Under the pieces are notes generated by a model. That model made no database searches. It saw only the letters and a program-made list of their open reading frames with translations, and had not been told where the DNA came from. Shown here piece by piece: positions 22,785 through 32,113 of a DNA stretch of 64,000 bases. Every line of letters begins with the position of its first letter. The stretch's first letter is position 1. The position numbers and the translations under genes were made by a program. The stretch covers positions 1 through 64,000 of the forward strand of contig NZ_NXMA01000007.1 of NCBI RefSeq assembly GCF_005406215.1, in the 5' to 3' direction. This stretch comes from Campylobacter aviculae. GTDB taxonomy: Bacteria; Campylobacterota; Campylobacteria; Campylobacterales; Campylobacteraceae.

Positions 22785-24013
22785 AATTTAGCAATAAGAC
22801 TTTAGCAATGTTAAATACATACAGAATTACTCCTGCGATTATAAGTGAATTTAAGAAGATGCAAAATAGTGGAGTTGAGTGTGTTCTTATAGTTAATAAT
22901 ACATATAATGCCATAGAAGACGATGGAAGTGGCATAGTTCAAGAAAAGGAATTGTTTGGAGTTAAGACAAAATGTGTTTTAGTTTATGAAAAAACTTTGA
23001 AAGAGTTAGGACTCCATATAGAAAAAGATATAGGTTATACCCTTTGGCTTTGTATAGATTATTTGGCTTATATTGGAAGATTATTATTTAAAAATTATGA
23101 TTTTTATTGGTCTATCGATTATGATTGTTTTTTTAATGGGAAAAATTATAAGCCTTTTTTTGATTTCTATTCTCATAAATTAGAAGATTTGATTGTTTCA
23201 CATTTTCGTAAGGAAAAGCAAGGAAATAGCTGGTATTGGTTAGCAAATTCGGACTGGGTATATCCAGATGATTGTTTGTGGTATGGAAGTAGATTTGGTA
23301 TTACTAGGTACAGCGGAAAGTTATTAGATTGCTTATATAAAGAAAGGGTACGGCATAGAGAAGTTTTTTTAAAATCCAAAAAAATAAAAAAAAGATGGTT
23401 AATATGCGAATTCTTCGTTGCAAGTGAGACTATAAAAAATGGTTTTAGTGCTTATAATTTTTCACAAGATGGACATAAAATTCTATTACAAGAAATCGAT
23501 TTAAATTCCAATAGAATTTTTACAGAATATGATAATAAAATGTATCATCCAATAAAAGATGATCTTTTAAATAGAAAACTAACTCCTTTACAAAATCAAA
23601 TTAATGCTTTAAACACTCAAATATCTGATTTAACTGATGAACAAAAAGTACTTATTGAAAAAATCAATCAAATTTCCTTTCAAGCTGAATACGGCACAGC
23701 CAAAGCAAGAATTCAAAACCAACTCTCTTATAAACTAGGACAAGCTATGATAGAAAATTCAAAAAGCATACTAGGTTATATAAGAATGCCTTATGTTTTA
23801 TCTTATATAAAAGATAAACACAAACAAGAACAAAAAATTTATAAACAAAAAATAAAAAAAGATCCTTCTTTAAAATTACCTCCTTTAGAATCTTATCCTG
23901 ATTATAAAGAAGCTTTAAAATTTAAAGAACATTTATCTTATAAATTAGGACAAGCTCTAATAAAAGCTAATAACAATTGGTATGGGGGGGGGGTATATCA
24001 AATTGTGGTTTGA
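22781..24013 (+). CDS. Cj1421c/Cj1422c-like transferase, C-terminus switched by a G10 tract
   Basis: A 410-residue protein in the present frame. The N-terminal ~250 residues resemble the C. jejuni capsule transferases known to attach O-methyl phosphoramidate (from memory), with SIDYDCFF (~111-118) as a possible metal site. A coiled coil (~264-300) leads to a tail with two Lys-Leu-Gly-Gln motifs (318-321 and 388-391). A G10 run at codons 402-404 ends the frame at Val410. With nine G the tail would continue 20 residues through Tyr-Ile-Lys-Leu-Trp-Phe and a Lys-rich end (stop at 24054-24056, 424 residues). That ending matches the protein at 25914-27437, so G9 is probably the full-length state. 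The start overlaps the methyltransferase end (ATGA). Confidence 0.85.
   Translation: MKFSNKTLAMLNTYRITPAIISEFKKMQNSGVECVLIVNNTYNAIEDDGSGIVQEKELFGVKTKCVLVYEKTLKELGLHIEKDIGYTLWLCIDYLAYIGRLLFKNYDFYWSIDYDCFFNGKNYKPFFDFYSHKLEDLIVSHFRKEKQGNSWYWLANSDWVYPDDCLWYGSRFGITRYSGKLLDCLYKERVRHREVFLKSKKIKKRWLICEFFVASETIKNGFSAYNFSQDGHKILLQEIDLNSNRIFTEYDNKMYHPIKDDLLNRKLTPLQNQINALNTQISDLTDEQKVLIEKINQISFQAEYGTAKARIQNQLSYKLGQAMIENSKSILGYIRMPYVLSYIKDKHKQEQKIYKQKIKKDPSLKLPPLESYPDYKEALKFKEHLSYKLGQALIKANNNWYGGGVYQIVV
23984..23993 (+). repeat. G10 contingency tract in the transferase tail
   Basis: Ten G between the codons for Trp-Tyr and the C-terminus. G9 would give the longer tail shared with the 507-residue protein downstream. 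Confidence 0.95.
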
Positions 24014-24141
24014 GATAAGAAAACTTAAAAAAGAATTTAAAAATAAAAAAGCATAATTTTTCATTTAAGATCGAATTTAATTATTTTTAAAAGATATTTT
24101 TATTTTTTTTAAAAAAATAAATTTTTAAGCCTACATTAACT

Positions 24142-24150
24142 GGGGGGGGG
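24142..24150 (+). repeat. Intergenic G9 tract abutting a -10 box
   Basis: Nine G lying directly upstream of a perfect TATAAT (24151-24156), outside any gene. It occupies the promoter spacer, so length changes would act on transcription. Confidence 0.9.
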
Positions 24151-24156
24151 TATAAT
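24151..24156 (+). promoter_or_regulatory. TATAAT promoter of the aminoacyl-activation genes
   Basis: A perfect -10 hexamer immediately 3' to G9 and 31 bases before the DltA-like start codon. The leader carries AAAGGA. It is the most convincing promoter inside the variable capsule region. Confidence 0.65.
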
Positions 24157-24186
24157 CATTTTTTGATTTCACCATAAAGGATTTTT

Positions 24187-25698
24187 TTGCTCACCCACAT
24201 CTATGACTTCTTAGAAAAAAGTGTTGAAAATTTTAGTGAAAAAATAGCCTTTGTTGAACCCTTTGCTAAAGAGGGAAGAAAGGAAATTACTTATAAAGAA
24301 TTTGATCTTTATTCTAAAAAAGTTGCCAGTGAAATTTTAAGAACTTTAGATAATGATACCCTACCTTTACAAAAAGCCATTCTTATTATACTGCCTAAAG
24401 GCATTGATTGTTTGATTTCTTTTTTTGGTGTAGCCTTAAGTGGAAACTTTTATACACTCTTAGATGAAAAAAGTCCTAAAGAAAGAATAGAAAAAGTTAT
24501 AGAAGTTTTAAAACCAAAACTTCTAATCACTTCTAAAGAATTAAAATTAGATTTAAATTTGCCTACTCTTTATACAGAAAATTTTAAAAATTTTAATATC
24601 GATGAAAATCTAATCACTAAGGCTAAAGAAAAACATATCGATACTAATTTACTTTATGTACTTTTTACCAGTGGAAGTACTGGAATTCCTAAGGGAGTAA
24701 GTATAGCTCATAAGAGTGTGGTGGATTATACATTTTGGTTTTGCGATGAATTTGATATTAATAAAAATGATATTTTAGCCAATCAAGTTCAATTTTATTT
24801 TGATGTTTCGGTTTCAGATATTATGGCAACTGTATTTAAGGGTGCAACTTTACACATCATCCCCAATCATCTTTTTGCTTTTCCTGCTAAAGTATTACAA
24901 TACTTAGAACAAGAAAAAGTGAGTACAATCTTTTGGGTGCCTTCAGTGTTGATTTATTTTGCAAATGAAAAGGGTTTAAAAAAATATCCTCTAAATTTTC
25001 TCAAAAAAATACTCTTTGCAGGCGAAATCATGCCTAATAAACAATTAAACCTTTGGAGAAAACATCTACCTCAAAGTTTATTTGCCAATCTTTATGGCCC
25101 TACTGAAATCACAATCATTGCTTGTTTTCACATCATCAACCGCCCCTTCAAAGATGATGAACTCTTACCTATAGGTAAAGCTTGTAAAAATACAGAACTT
25201 TTAGTCTTTGATGAAAATATGAATTATATAAGTCCTAAAGAAATAGGTAAAAAAGGAGAATTATATATAAGAGGAACTTCTTTATCCTTAGGATATTACA
25301 ATGATAAAGAAAAAACCAAAAAAGCTTTTATACAAAATCCTTTACATGATAATTATTTAGACTTAGTCTATAAAACAGGAGATATTGTTGCTTACAATGA
25401 ATTTGAAGAATTATTATGTTATGGAAGAGCTGACAATCAGATCAAATACATGGGTCATAGAATAGAATTAGGAGAAATAGAAAGTATTATTAATTCTCAT
25501 GATAAAGTAAGAAACTCTGCTTGTATTTTTAAAGAAGAGATTATTTGTTTTTATGAGAGTAAAGAAGAAATTGATTTTAGAATGTTTTTAAAAGATAAAT
25601 TACCTCTTTATATGATACCTAAACATTTTAAAAGAATAGATAGTTTTAAACTCAATCAAAATGGTAAGATTGATAGGAATTATTATAAAGAACTTTAA
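24187..25698 (+). CDS. DltA-like amino-acid adenylating enzyme
   Basis: A 503-residue stand-alone ANL-superfamily adenylation domain. Motif A3 FTSGSTGIPKG is at 160-170, YGPTE near 307-311, TGD near 398, and the C-terminal A10 motif NGKIDR near 493-498 supplies the catalytic Lys. The FDVSVSD segment (~199-205) resembles the FDLSVMD of D-alanine-activating DltA. It should make an aminoacyl-AMP and load the carrier protein encoded 9 bp downstream. AAAGGA (24176-24181) fixes TTG at 24187 as the start. The amino acid is not proven; D-alanine or another small amino acid is likely. Confidence 0.85.
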   Translation: MLTHIYDFLEKSVENFSEKIAFVEPFAKEGRKEITYKEFDLYSKKVASEILRTLDNDTLPLQKAILIILPKGIDCLISFFGVALSGNFYTLLDEKSPKERIEKVIEVLKPKLLITSKELKLDLNLPTLYTENFKNFNIDENLITKAKEKHIDTNLLYVLFTSGSTGIPKGVSIAHKSVVDYTFWFCDEFDINKNDILANQVQFYFDVSVSDIMATVFKGATLHIIPNHLFAFPAKVLQYLEQEKVSTIFWVPSVLIYFANEKGLKKYPLNFLKKILFAGEIMPNKQLNLWRKHLPQSLFANLYGPTEITIIACFHIINRPFKDDELLPIGKACKNTELLVFDENMNYISPKEIGKKGELYIRGTSLSLGYYNDKEKTKKAFIQNPLHDNYLDLVYKTGDIVAYNEFEELLCYGRADNQIKYMGHRIELGEIESIINSHDKVRNSACIFKEEIICFYESKEEIDFRMFLKDKLPLYMIPKHFKRIDSFKLNQNGKIDRNYYKEL

Positions 25699-25707
25699 GG
25701 AGAGAAA

Positions 25708-25935
25708 ATGGAAGAGATTAGGGCAATTTTTAAACAAATAGGAAAAGATGAAATTGATGAATTTTATGAAGATCTTGTTTTTGGAGGTTTTATTGATAGC
25801 TTGGATATTATTAATTTGGTAAATGCCATAGAAAATAAATTTGAAATAGAAATTGATTTAGAGGATATTACTCCGGAAAATTTTTATAGCTTTCAGACCA
25901 TAAGGGAGCTTATATGCAAGTCGCAAAAAAAATAA
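25708..25935 (+). CDS. DltC-like carrier protein
   Basis: A 75-residue acidic acyl/peptidyl carrier protein. Ser31 in FIDSLDIINL is the phosphopantetheine site, and ITPENF is the usual helix-III segment. It receives the amino acid from the adenylating enzyme just upstream. AcpS, encoded in this window at 33887, could activate it. GGAGAG precedes the ATG, and the 3' end overlaps the next gene by 22 bp. Confidence 0.9.
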   Translation: MEEIRAIFKQIGKDEIDEFYEDLVFGGFIDSLDIINLVNAIENKFEIEIDLEDITPENFYSFQTIRELICKSQKK

Positions 25936-27437
25936 AATCAATCGTTTTATTAGGAACTAGCGATTTAAGACATATTGTTTTGGAATTACAAAATAAGTTA
26001 AGTTCTAATGGCATAGAAGTAATTAATTTGATTTTTGAGGCAAGTGGTTCTGAACATTGTTTATTTGAAATAATAAAAAATCAGAAAGAAATAAAAAAAG
26101 CCGATTTAATTTTTTATGATGCATACTCCGAAGATATTTCTTTAAATAAAAATGTAGAGTTTGTGTGTCAAACTATCGCAAATACATTTAATATATTATC
26201 ATCATTTTCGATTCCGGTAGTCAATCTTATGCTTCCGACAAGTAGTTCTGGTAATTTATCGAACGATCAGCAAATAATTACAAATATGTATTTATATTTA
26301 TCGAATTATCATAGCATTAATACTGTTTATTTTGGAGATAAAGATAAGTCACAGTTTTTTTATTCTATTCTTTTGAAAGATAAAATTCATTTTTATGATA
26401 GAATTATTATTGAGTCGATATGTATACTTATTGATAATTTTAACAAGCTATCAATACCGAGGCATTTTGACCCCGACATAATCAATAATTTTATCGTTTT
26501 AAATGTAGATGCTTTTGATAAAGAAAAAAAACTATTTCAGTATACTGGTAGACAGTTTGAGTATATTCAGATTTTAAAAGATGAGAAATTAGTTATTCCT
26601 AAACAATTTAAAGATATGCATATTCATTCCTTTTTTTCTTTTAATGCGTTTTTGTGTTCTGTTTTGAAATTTGACAACGGTTTTAAAAAATTGAACTCTT
26701 TAATAAGACCTGCACATCAATTTAAATCATTAAGCAATTTATTAAAAATTACAAATAGTACGATATTAGAATATAGCGAAAATTATTCAAATGATATCGA
26801 CCCTGTTGAACCAATGAAAATTGAAAAACAGAAAAAACATCTAGGATTTTTTAATTTAGGTGATCTGTTGTTGGTAAAAGATAATTTTAAATTTTCACAG
26901 GTTTTAAAGGTGGATATTAAAAATCTTAGCGAAAATATTCAACTTAAAAAAGATTTAGATTATTCGCATTTGATTTTAAATTTAGACTTTTTGAAAGGTT
27001 GTATTGAAGATTATATACGCATACATGAACCCATAAAATTTATTCCCTTAAGGAGGGAAAATAGTTATTTAAAAAATGAGATAGAAAGATTAAAATATTT
27101 TAATAATATAAATGAATTAAAAAGATATTATGCAAGAGCGGAGGTAAAGAATTATCTTACTTATAGATTAGGGGAAGCTTATTTAAATAGTAATATTTTT
27201 ACATTATTTTTTAATTTATTTTATGAGTATAAAAAATATAAATCTTCAAAAGAGAATAATATAAAAATAAGAGACTATATTATTTATGAAGAAACAATGC
27301 TAATGAAAAATTCTATTCAATGTCAATTAGGACAAGTTATTATTAATGCCCATAGCATTTGGTATAAAGGCGGATATTTTAAATTATGGTTTGATGTTAG
27401 AAAATTAAAAAAAGAATTTAATTTAACAAAAAAATGA
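25914..27437 (+). CDS. Unrecognised 507-residue protein with shared capsule-transferase tail
   Basis: I do not recognise the family. The first ~150 residues show an alpha/beta pattern with LLGTSDLRH (~12-20) and DLIFYDAYSED (~61-71), weakly like an SGNH-type fold such as DltD. The middle is mostly helical. The last ~95 residues carry YRLGE (417-421), CQLGQ (470-474) and a terminal KGGYFKLWFDVRKLKKEF segment that recurs in the G9 form of the transferase at 22781. Its overlap with the carrier-protein gene suggests that it takes the activated amino acid and transfers it to the polymer. This is an inference; no catalytic residue is established. No DltB-like membrane acyltransferase is present. 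Confidence 0.6.
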   Translation: MQVAKKIKSIVLLGTSDLRHIVLELQNKLSSNGIEVINLIFEASGSEHCLFEIIKNQKEIKKADLIFYDAYSEDISLNKNVEFVCQTIANTFNILSSFSIPVVNLMLPTSSSGNLSNDQQIITNMYLYLSNYHSINTVYFGDKDKSQFFYSILLKDKIHFYDRIIIESICILIDNFNKLSIPRHFDPDIINNFIVLNVDAFDKEKKLFQYTGRQFEYIQILKDEKLVIPKQFKDMHIHSFFSFNAFLCSVLKFDNGFKKLNSLIRPAHQFKSLSNLLKITNSTILEYSENYSNDIDPVEPMKIEKQKKHLGFFNLGDLLLVKDNFKFSQVLKVDIKNLSENIQLKKDLDYSHLILNLDFLKGCIEDYIRIHEPIKFIPLRRENSYLKNEIERLKYFNNINELKRYYARAEVKNYLTYRLGEAYLNSNIFTLFFNLFYEYKKYKSSKENNIKIRDYIIYEETMLMKNSIQCQLGQVIINAHSIWYKGGYFKLWFDVRKLKKEFNLTKK

Positions 27438-27632
27438 GTGAGAGTGTTTGTTGGTATTATAAATTTAAAAATACAAAAAAAGAAATTATCTAACGATAAA
27501 GTAAAAAAATGTCTCAATTTAGTTATAATTTTATTTTGATTATTTAAATCTGTTTTGTTTTTGCAATACAAAGGCTAAACAGATTAAAACGATTTGTATA
27601 TTAGATTGTTTATATGTGTTTAAATTTTTAGA

Positions 27633-27638
27633 TATAAT
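27633..27638 (+). promoter_or_regulatory. kpsC promoter (-10 TATAAT)
   Basis: A perfect TATAAT with T-rich upstream DNA, 33 bases before the kpsC ATG. It lies in the 234-bp gap after the variable region. The rest of that gap holds nothing else I can name. Confidence 0.6.
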
Positions 27639-27671
27639 TCCGATTTAATACCATAAAATAGAAATTTAATT

Positions 27672-29759
27672 ATGAAATTTTATAGCACTTCAAAAAAATT
27701 AATTACTAATGTTAAAAATTTCTATTCTGTTTTGTTTTTTAACATTTTTTCAAAATGTGAGAAACAGGATATTTTTGTGGGTTGGGGACATAAAAAATCC
27801 GGTTTAAAAGCACAAGAATTAGCTCAAAAGTATAATGCAAAATTTATGCTTTTAGAAGATGGCTTTATAAGGTCTTTAAATTTGGGTGTTGAAAATGCAC
27901 CTAGTTTCAGCTTGGTTTGTGATGATATTGGAATTTATTATGACGCTATAAAACCTTCAAAACTAGAAAATCTTTTAAATACTTATGAGTTAAATCAAGA
28001 GGAATTAGATAGTGCCAAAAAAGCTATAGATCTTATAAAAAAATACAAAATCAGTAAGTATAACAATAATTTAGACATTCCAGGTGATTATTTTTCAAAA
28101 GACGAGAATCGTATTTTAATCATCACTCAAACCGCAAACGATGCATCTTTACAATACGGCTTGGTGCAAAATTTTAATACCAATGAAATGGTAAAAGATG
28201 CCATAAAAGAAAATCTAAATGCTCAAATTTATATCAAAATTCATCCTGATGTATTAAGCGGAAAAAAACAAAGCGATTTGGATATCAATTTTTTACCTAA
28301 AGAATGCAAGATTATAAGTGAGAATTTTAATCCCATAGCCTTGCTAAAATATTTTAATAAAGTTTATACTAAAACCTCTGGAATGGGCTTTGAAGCTTTG
28401 CTTATGGGTTGTGAGTGTGTTTGTTATGGTATCCCTTTTTATGCGGGTTGGGGCTTAACAAAGGATAAACAAAAATGTGCAAGAAGGTTTAAAAAAAGAA
28501 GTCTTGAAGAGGTGTTTTATATCGCTTATATGTTGTATAGTCAGTATTTTAATCCTTATTTAAATCAAAAAAGTGATATTTTTGATACGATTAAAACCTT
28601 AGCAAAGTATAAAAATATAGAATATAAAAATTCTGATAGGCTTTTCATGTTAGGCTTTACCCTTTGGAAAAGGCATTTTATAAAACCTTTCTTTAAGGCT
28701 AAAAACAATGAAATAATCTTTTTAAATTCATTGAAAACTTTGGATAAATACTCGTTAAAAAAAAGTGATAAATTTTTTATTTGGGGTAAGAGAGTCAATT
28801 TTGATAAACTTAAAACCATTCTCATAAGAAAGGCACAAGATGAAAATTTAACCGATTTCATTCCAAAGATTTCTTTGGTAGAGGATGGTTTTATCCGTTC
28901 TATTTCTTTGGGTTCTGATTTGACACGCCCTTATTCTTTAATTATAGATGATAAAGGACTTTATATTGATCCAAATCAAGAGAGTCGTTTGGAAAACATT
29001 TTGCAAAATGAAGTTTTTGATGAGCAAATTTTATTGAGATCAAAAAATATAATCCAAATTCTAAAAGAGAATAAATTTTCAAAATACAATGGTATAAAAC
29101 ACCAAGATATTAAGATTAATGCTAAAAAAGGACAAAAAATCATTCTCATTCCTGCACAGGTTGAAGACGATGCTTCGATGATTTTAGGTGGCTTTGGCTT
29201 ATCTACTTTGGATTTAATTAAAGAAGTGAGATTAAAAAATCCAAATGCTTATATTGTTTTTAAACCACATCCTGATGTTTTAAGTGGAAATCGCATAGGT
29301 TTAAAGGATGAAAAAATTATTTTAAAATATTGTGATGAGGTTATAAAAAATTGCAGTATTGATAGTGCGATAAAAATTTGTGATGAGGTGCATACAATCA
29401 CTTCTACTTCAGGATTTGATGCACTTTTGAGATCTAAAAAAGTTTTTACATATGGTATGCCTTTTTATGCAGGGTGGGGCTTAACGCAAGATAAACAAAA
29501 ATGCTTAAGAAGAACAAGAAAATTAACTTTAGAAGAGCTCGTTGCCGGTGTTTTGATACAATATCCAAGATATATTCATCCAAGAACAAAAAACTTATGT
29601 GAAATTGAACTTTGTTTAGATATAATGCTAAAAATGCAAAAGGATTATTTTTCTAAGCGGTATAAAAAAATGGCGGTTGATTTTAGAATTTTAATACTTA
29701 GAAAAATAAGAAGAATTTATGAATTTGTAAGTAAAAAATGGAATTTGATAAAAAAATAA
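27672..29759 (+). CDS. kpsC: Capsule beta-Kdo transferase KpsC
   Basis: A 695-residue protein with two homologous halves. Each half has EDGFIRS (62-68 and about 403-409), a PDVLSGK/N motif and a FYAGWGLTQ/KDKQK motif near its end (about 255 and 600). In the family the two halves are two beta-Kdo transferases that extend the poly-Kdo linker on the lipid anchor after KpsS. Cytoplasmic, peripheral to the membrane. It overlaps kpsS by 22 bp. Confidence 0.97.
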   Translation: MKFYSTSKKLITNVKNFYSVLFFNIFSKCEKQDIFVGWGHKKSGLKAQELAQKYNAKFMLLEDGFIRSLNLGVENAPSFSLVCDDIGIYYDAIKPSKLENLLNTYELNQEELDSAKKAIDLIKKYKISKYNNNLDIPGDYFSKDENRILIITQTANDASLQYGLVQNFNTNEMVKDAIKENLNAQIYIKIHPDVLSGKKQSDLDINFLPKECKIISENFNPIALLKYFNKVYTKTSGMGFEALLMGCECVCYGIPFYAGWGLTKDKQKCARRFKKRSLEEVFYIAYMLYSQYFNPYLNQKSDIFDTIKTLAKYKNIEYKNSDRLFMLGFTLWKRHFIKPFFKAKNNEIIFLNSLKTLDKYSLKKSDKFFIWGKRVNFDKLKTILIRKAQDENLTDFIPKISLVEDGFIRSISLGSDLTRPYSLIIDDKGLYIDPNQESRLENILQNEVFDEQILLRSKNIIQILKENKFSKYNGIKHQDIKINAKKGQKIILIPAQVEDDASMILGGFGLSTLDLIKEVRLKNPNAYIVFKPHPDVLSGNRIGLKDEKIILKYCDEVIKNCSIDSAIKICDEVHTITSTSGFDALLRSKKVFTYGMPFYAGWGLTQDKQKCLRRTRKLTLEELVAGVLIQYPRYIHPRTKNLCEIELCLDIMLKMQKDYFSKRYKKMAVDFRILILRKIRRIYEFVSKKWNLIKK

Positions 29760-30940
29760 AAAAAGAATTTAGCGGAAAAAATGTCACTCTTTTACAAGGT
29801 CCTGTAGGTACTTTTTTTTATCGTTTGGCTAAAAAACTTATAAAATACAATGCTAAAGTTTCTAAGATTAACTTCAATGGCGGAGATTTTTTCTTTTACC
29901 CAACAGGAACTTCTTATACAGATAAGGAACAAAATCTCTCTCTTTTTTACGAGAATTTTTTTAAACAGCATCATACTCAAGTTATTCTTATGTATAATGA
30001 TTGTCGTTTAGTTCATCAAAAAGCCATCGAGATTGCTAGAAAGTTTAATATTGATGTTTGGATTTTTGAAGAAGGATATTTAAGACCTTATTGTATCACT
30101 TTTGAAAAAAATGGAGTCAATGCAAATTCTTTATTGCCTCGCAGTAAAAATTTTTATCTTAATCAAAAAGTATGTATTAAAAAATCCATCAAAGAAATTT
30201 CTGGTGGATTTAAATATATGGCCTTTTATGCTTTTTTATATTGGCTTTTTTCTTTTCTTTTGGCTCCTTTTTTTAACAACAAGATCCATCATCGTACTTT
30301 GTATCCTTTTGAATTTTTATTTTGGTTTAGATCTTTATATAGAAAATGTCTTTATAAGATTACAGAAAAAAAATTAAATGATAAAATTTATAATCTTAAA
30401 AAGAAATATTTTTTAGCCATTTTGCAAGTTTATAACGATACGCAAGTTAAATATCATTATAAAAAAAGCATAGAGGATTTTATAGAAGAAATCATACTTT
30501 CTTTTGCTAATCATGCCAGGGCTAAATCTTATCTTGTTTTTAAACATCATCCTATGGATAGGGGTTATAAAAATTATTCCAAATTCATTCAAGATCTTAG
30601 CGAAAAATATCGTGTCGAGGGTAGGGTTTTGTACGTACATGATTCATATTTGCCAAGACTTTTAAAAAATGCACTAGGTTGTATCACTATTAATTCTACT
30701 GTAGGTTTGAGTGCGATTTTAGAAGGTTGTCCAACTAAAGTTTGTGGAAAAGCTTTCTATGATTTTGAGGGTTTAACTTATCCAAAAAAGCTCCAGTTTT
30801 TTTGGAGAGAAGCTCATGCGTATAAGCCAAATACAATTTTGATTTCAAATTTTAAAAATTATCTCTTAAGAACCAATCAATTTAACGCTAATTTTTACAA
30901 AAATTCATTCTTGAAATATAACAGCAAGATTTTTGATTAA
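29738..30940 (+). CDS. kpsS: Capsule Kdo transferase KpsS
   Basis: A 400-residue protein that adds the first Kdo to phosphatidylglycerol. Marks of the family: LLQGPVG (18-24), DVWIFEEGYLRP (~107-118), KHHPMDRG (~266-273) and TINSTVGLSA (~318-327). Its ATG lies within the end of kpsC, so the two are translationally coupled. With kpsC it forms the conserved right flank of the capsule locus. Confidence 0.95.
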   Translation: MEFDKKIKKEFSGKNVTLLQGPVGTFFYRLAKKLIKYNAKVSKINFNGGDFFFYPTGTSYTDKEQNLSLFYENFFKQHHTQVILMYNDCRLVHQKAIEIARKFNIDVWIFEEGYLRPYCITFEKNGVNANSLLPRSKNFYLNQKVCIKKSIKEISGGFKYMAFYAFLYWLFSFLLAPFFNNKIHHRTLYPFEFLFWFRSLYRKCLYKITEKKLNDKIYNLKKKYFLAILQVYNDTQVKYHYKKSIEDFIEEIILSFANHARAKSYLVFKHHPMDRGYKNYSKFIQDLSEKYRVEGRVLYVHDSYLPRLLKNALGCITINSTVGLSAILEGCPTKVCGKAFYDFEGLTYPKKLQFFWREAHAYKPNTILISNFKNYLLRTNQFNANFYKNSFLKYNSKIFD

Positions 30941-30951
30941 CGTATTATTGT

Positions 30952-30957
30952 TATAAT
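30952..30957 (+). promoter_or_regulatory. Promoter (-10 TATAAT) of the Cj1412c-P450 operon
   Basis: A perfect TATAAT 34 bases before the ATG at 30992, just after the kpsS stop codon. It marks the end of the capsule operon and the start of the next transcription unit. Confidence 0.6.
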
Positions 30958-30991
30958 TTTTGTAAAAATAAACCGAGAAATCAATTTTTCA

Positions 30992-32113
30992 ATGAATAGA
31001 GAAGTATTTTATATAGCAGGGTATGATCCTAAAAGTTATAGATTTTATTATGATTTATTTAGAAAGAATTTAAAAAAATATTCTACTCGATTTGACATTG
31101 ATGTAGATATAAGTAAAGTTAATAAAAACAATGCCTTTCCTTTTTTTAAGGTTGATACTCAAAATGTAAAAATAAAATATCATTTTTTAACTTGGAACGA
31201 TATAGTCAAAAAAAATTGGTCGGAGAGTTATATAGACGCTTTAAAAGATTGTTATAGTTTTTTTAAAATTTATACTATTACGGGACTTTTTATTAAATTT
31301 GGAAAAGAGTCCATCTATCAGCTTATCACAGGATATTATCCCTTTTTTTATGTGCTTTTTTCTTTAATCTTTTCTTTATCTGTTGGTGTTGAAGCTTTTT
31401 TTCTTACTCAAAATTATATTCATTTTTCTTTTTCAATCATTTTAGGACTTTTGCTTTCTTTTTTAATTTTTCGTTTTTTATTTAAATTTGGTAGAAAATT
31501 AGCAGTATTTTGGATAGCTAGAATTTGTGCTTTTTGTGCCACTTGGCAAGATAAAAAAAAAGGTTTAATGGAAGAGAGAATTAAACTTTTTGCCAATGAA
31601 GTTTTAAAGAATTTGCAACAAAACAAGGATAATGAAAATTATGAGCTGATTTTAATAGCACATAGTGTTGGAACAATAGTTTGTATCGAGGTTTTGGATT
31701 TTATTTTAAAACAGAATTTAGAAGACAATGTGTTAAACAAGCTAAAAATTCTTACTCTTGGAGAATGTATTCCATTGGTGAGTTATCAAAAAAAATCTCA
31801 TGATTTTAGAGAAAAATTAGAATTTATTTCAAAATTTGATTTAAAATGGTATGATTATACTTCAATTATTGATGGAGCGTGTTTTCCTCAAGTAGATTTT
31901 TTTCGTACAAGCGGAGTAGATGCTAAATTTACTCCGCATTTTTTAAATTCTAAATTTCACACTCTGTATGAAAAAGATGAATATAGAAAAATTAAAAGAG
32001 ACAAAAATAAAGCACATTTTTTATACCTTTATAGTCCAAGCATTAAAGGTGGTTATGATTTTTTTAATTTTATTTTGTCATCTCAATTTTTAGAAGAAAA
32101 GGTAAAAATATGA
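30992..32113 (+). CDS. Membrane-anchored alpha/beta-hydrolase-like protein (Cj1412c-like)
   Basis: A 373-residue protein. Two strong hydrophobic helices lie at about 112-130 and 142-165. After them comes LILIAHSVGTIV (~220-231) with an AHSVG nucleophile-elbow pattern, suggesting a serine hydrolase/lipase fold, although the rest of the triad is not assured. It forms an operon with a cytochrome P450 (ATGA overlap) and a small membrane protein. The joint function is unknown; a lipid or fatty-acid substrate would be consistent with a hydrolase next to a P450. Confidence 0.7.
   Translation: MNREVFYIAGYDPKSYRFYYDLFRKNLKKYSTRFDIDVDISKVNKNNAFPFFKVDTQNVKIKYHFLTWNDIVKKNWSESYIDALKDCYSFFKIYTITGLFIKFGKESIYQLITGYYPFFYVLFSLIFSLSVGVEAFFLTQNYIHFSFSIILGLLLSFLIFRFLFKFGRKLAVFWIARICAFCATWQDKKKGLMEERIKLFANEVLKNLQQNKDNENYELILIAHSVGTIVCIEVLDFILKQNLEDNVLNKLKILTLGECIPLVSYQKKSHDFREKLEFISKFDLKWYDYTSIIDGACFPQVDFFRTSGVDAKFTPHFLNSKFHTLYEKDEYRKIKRDKNKAHFLYLYSPSIKGGYDFFNFILSSQFLEEKVKI

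Noticed and set aside
23173-23379. Minus-strand ORF inside the Cj1421c-like transferase gene
   Set aside because: No ribosome site, and it opposes a conserved coding frame.
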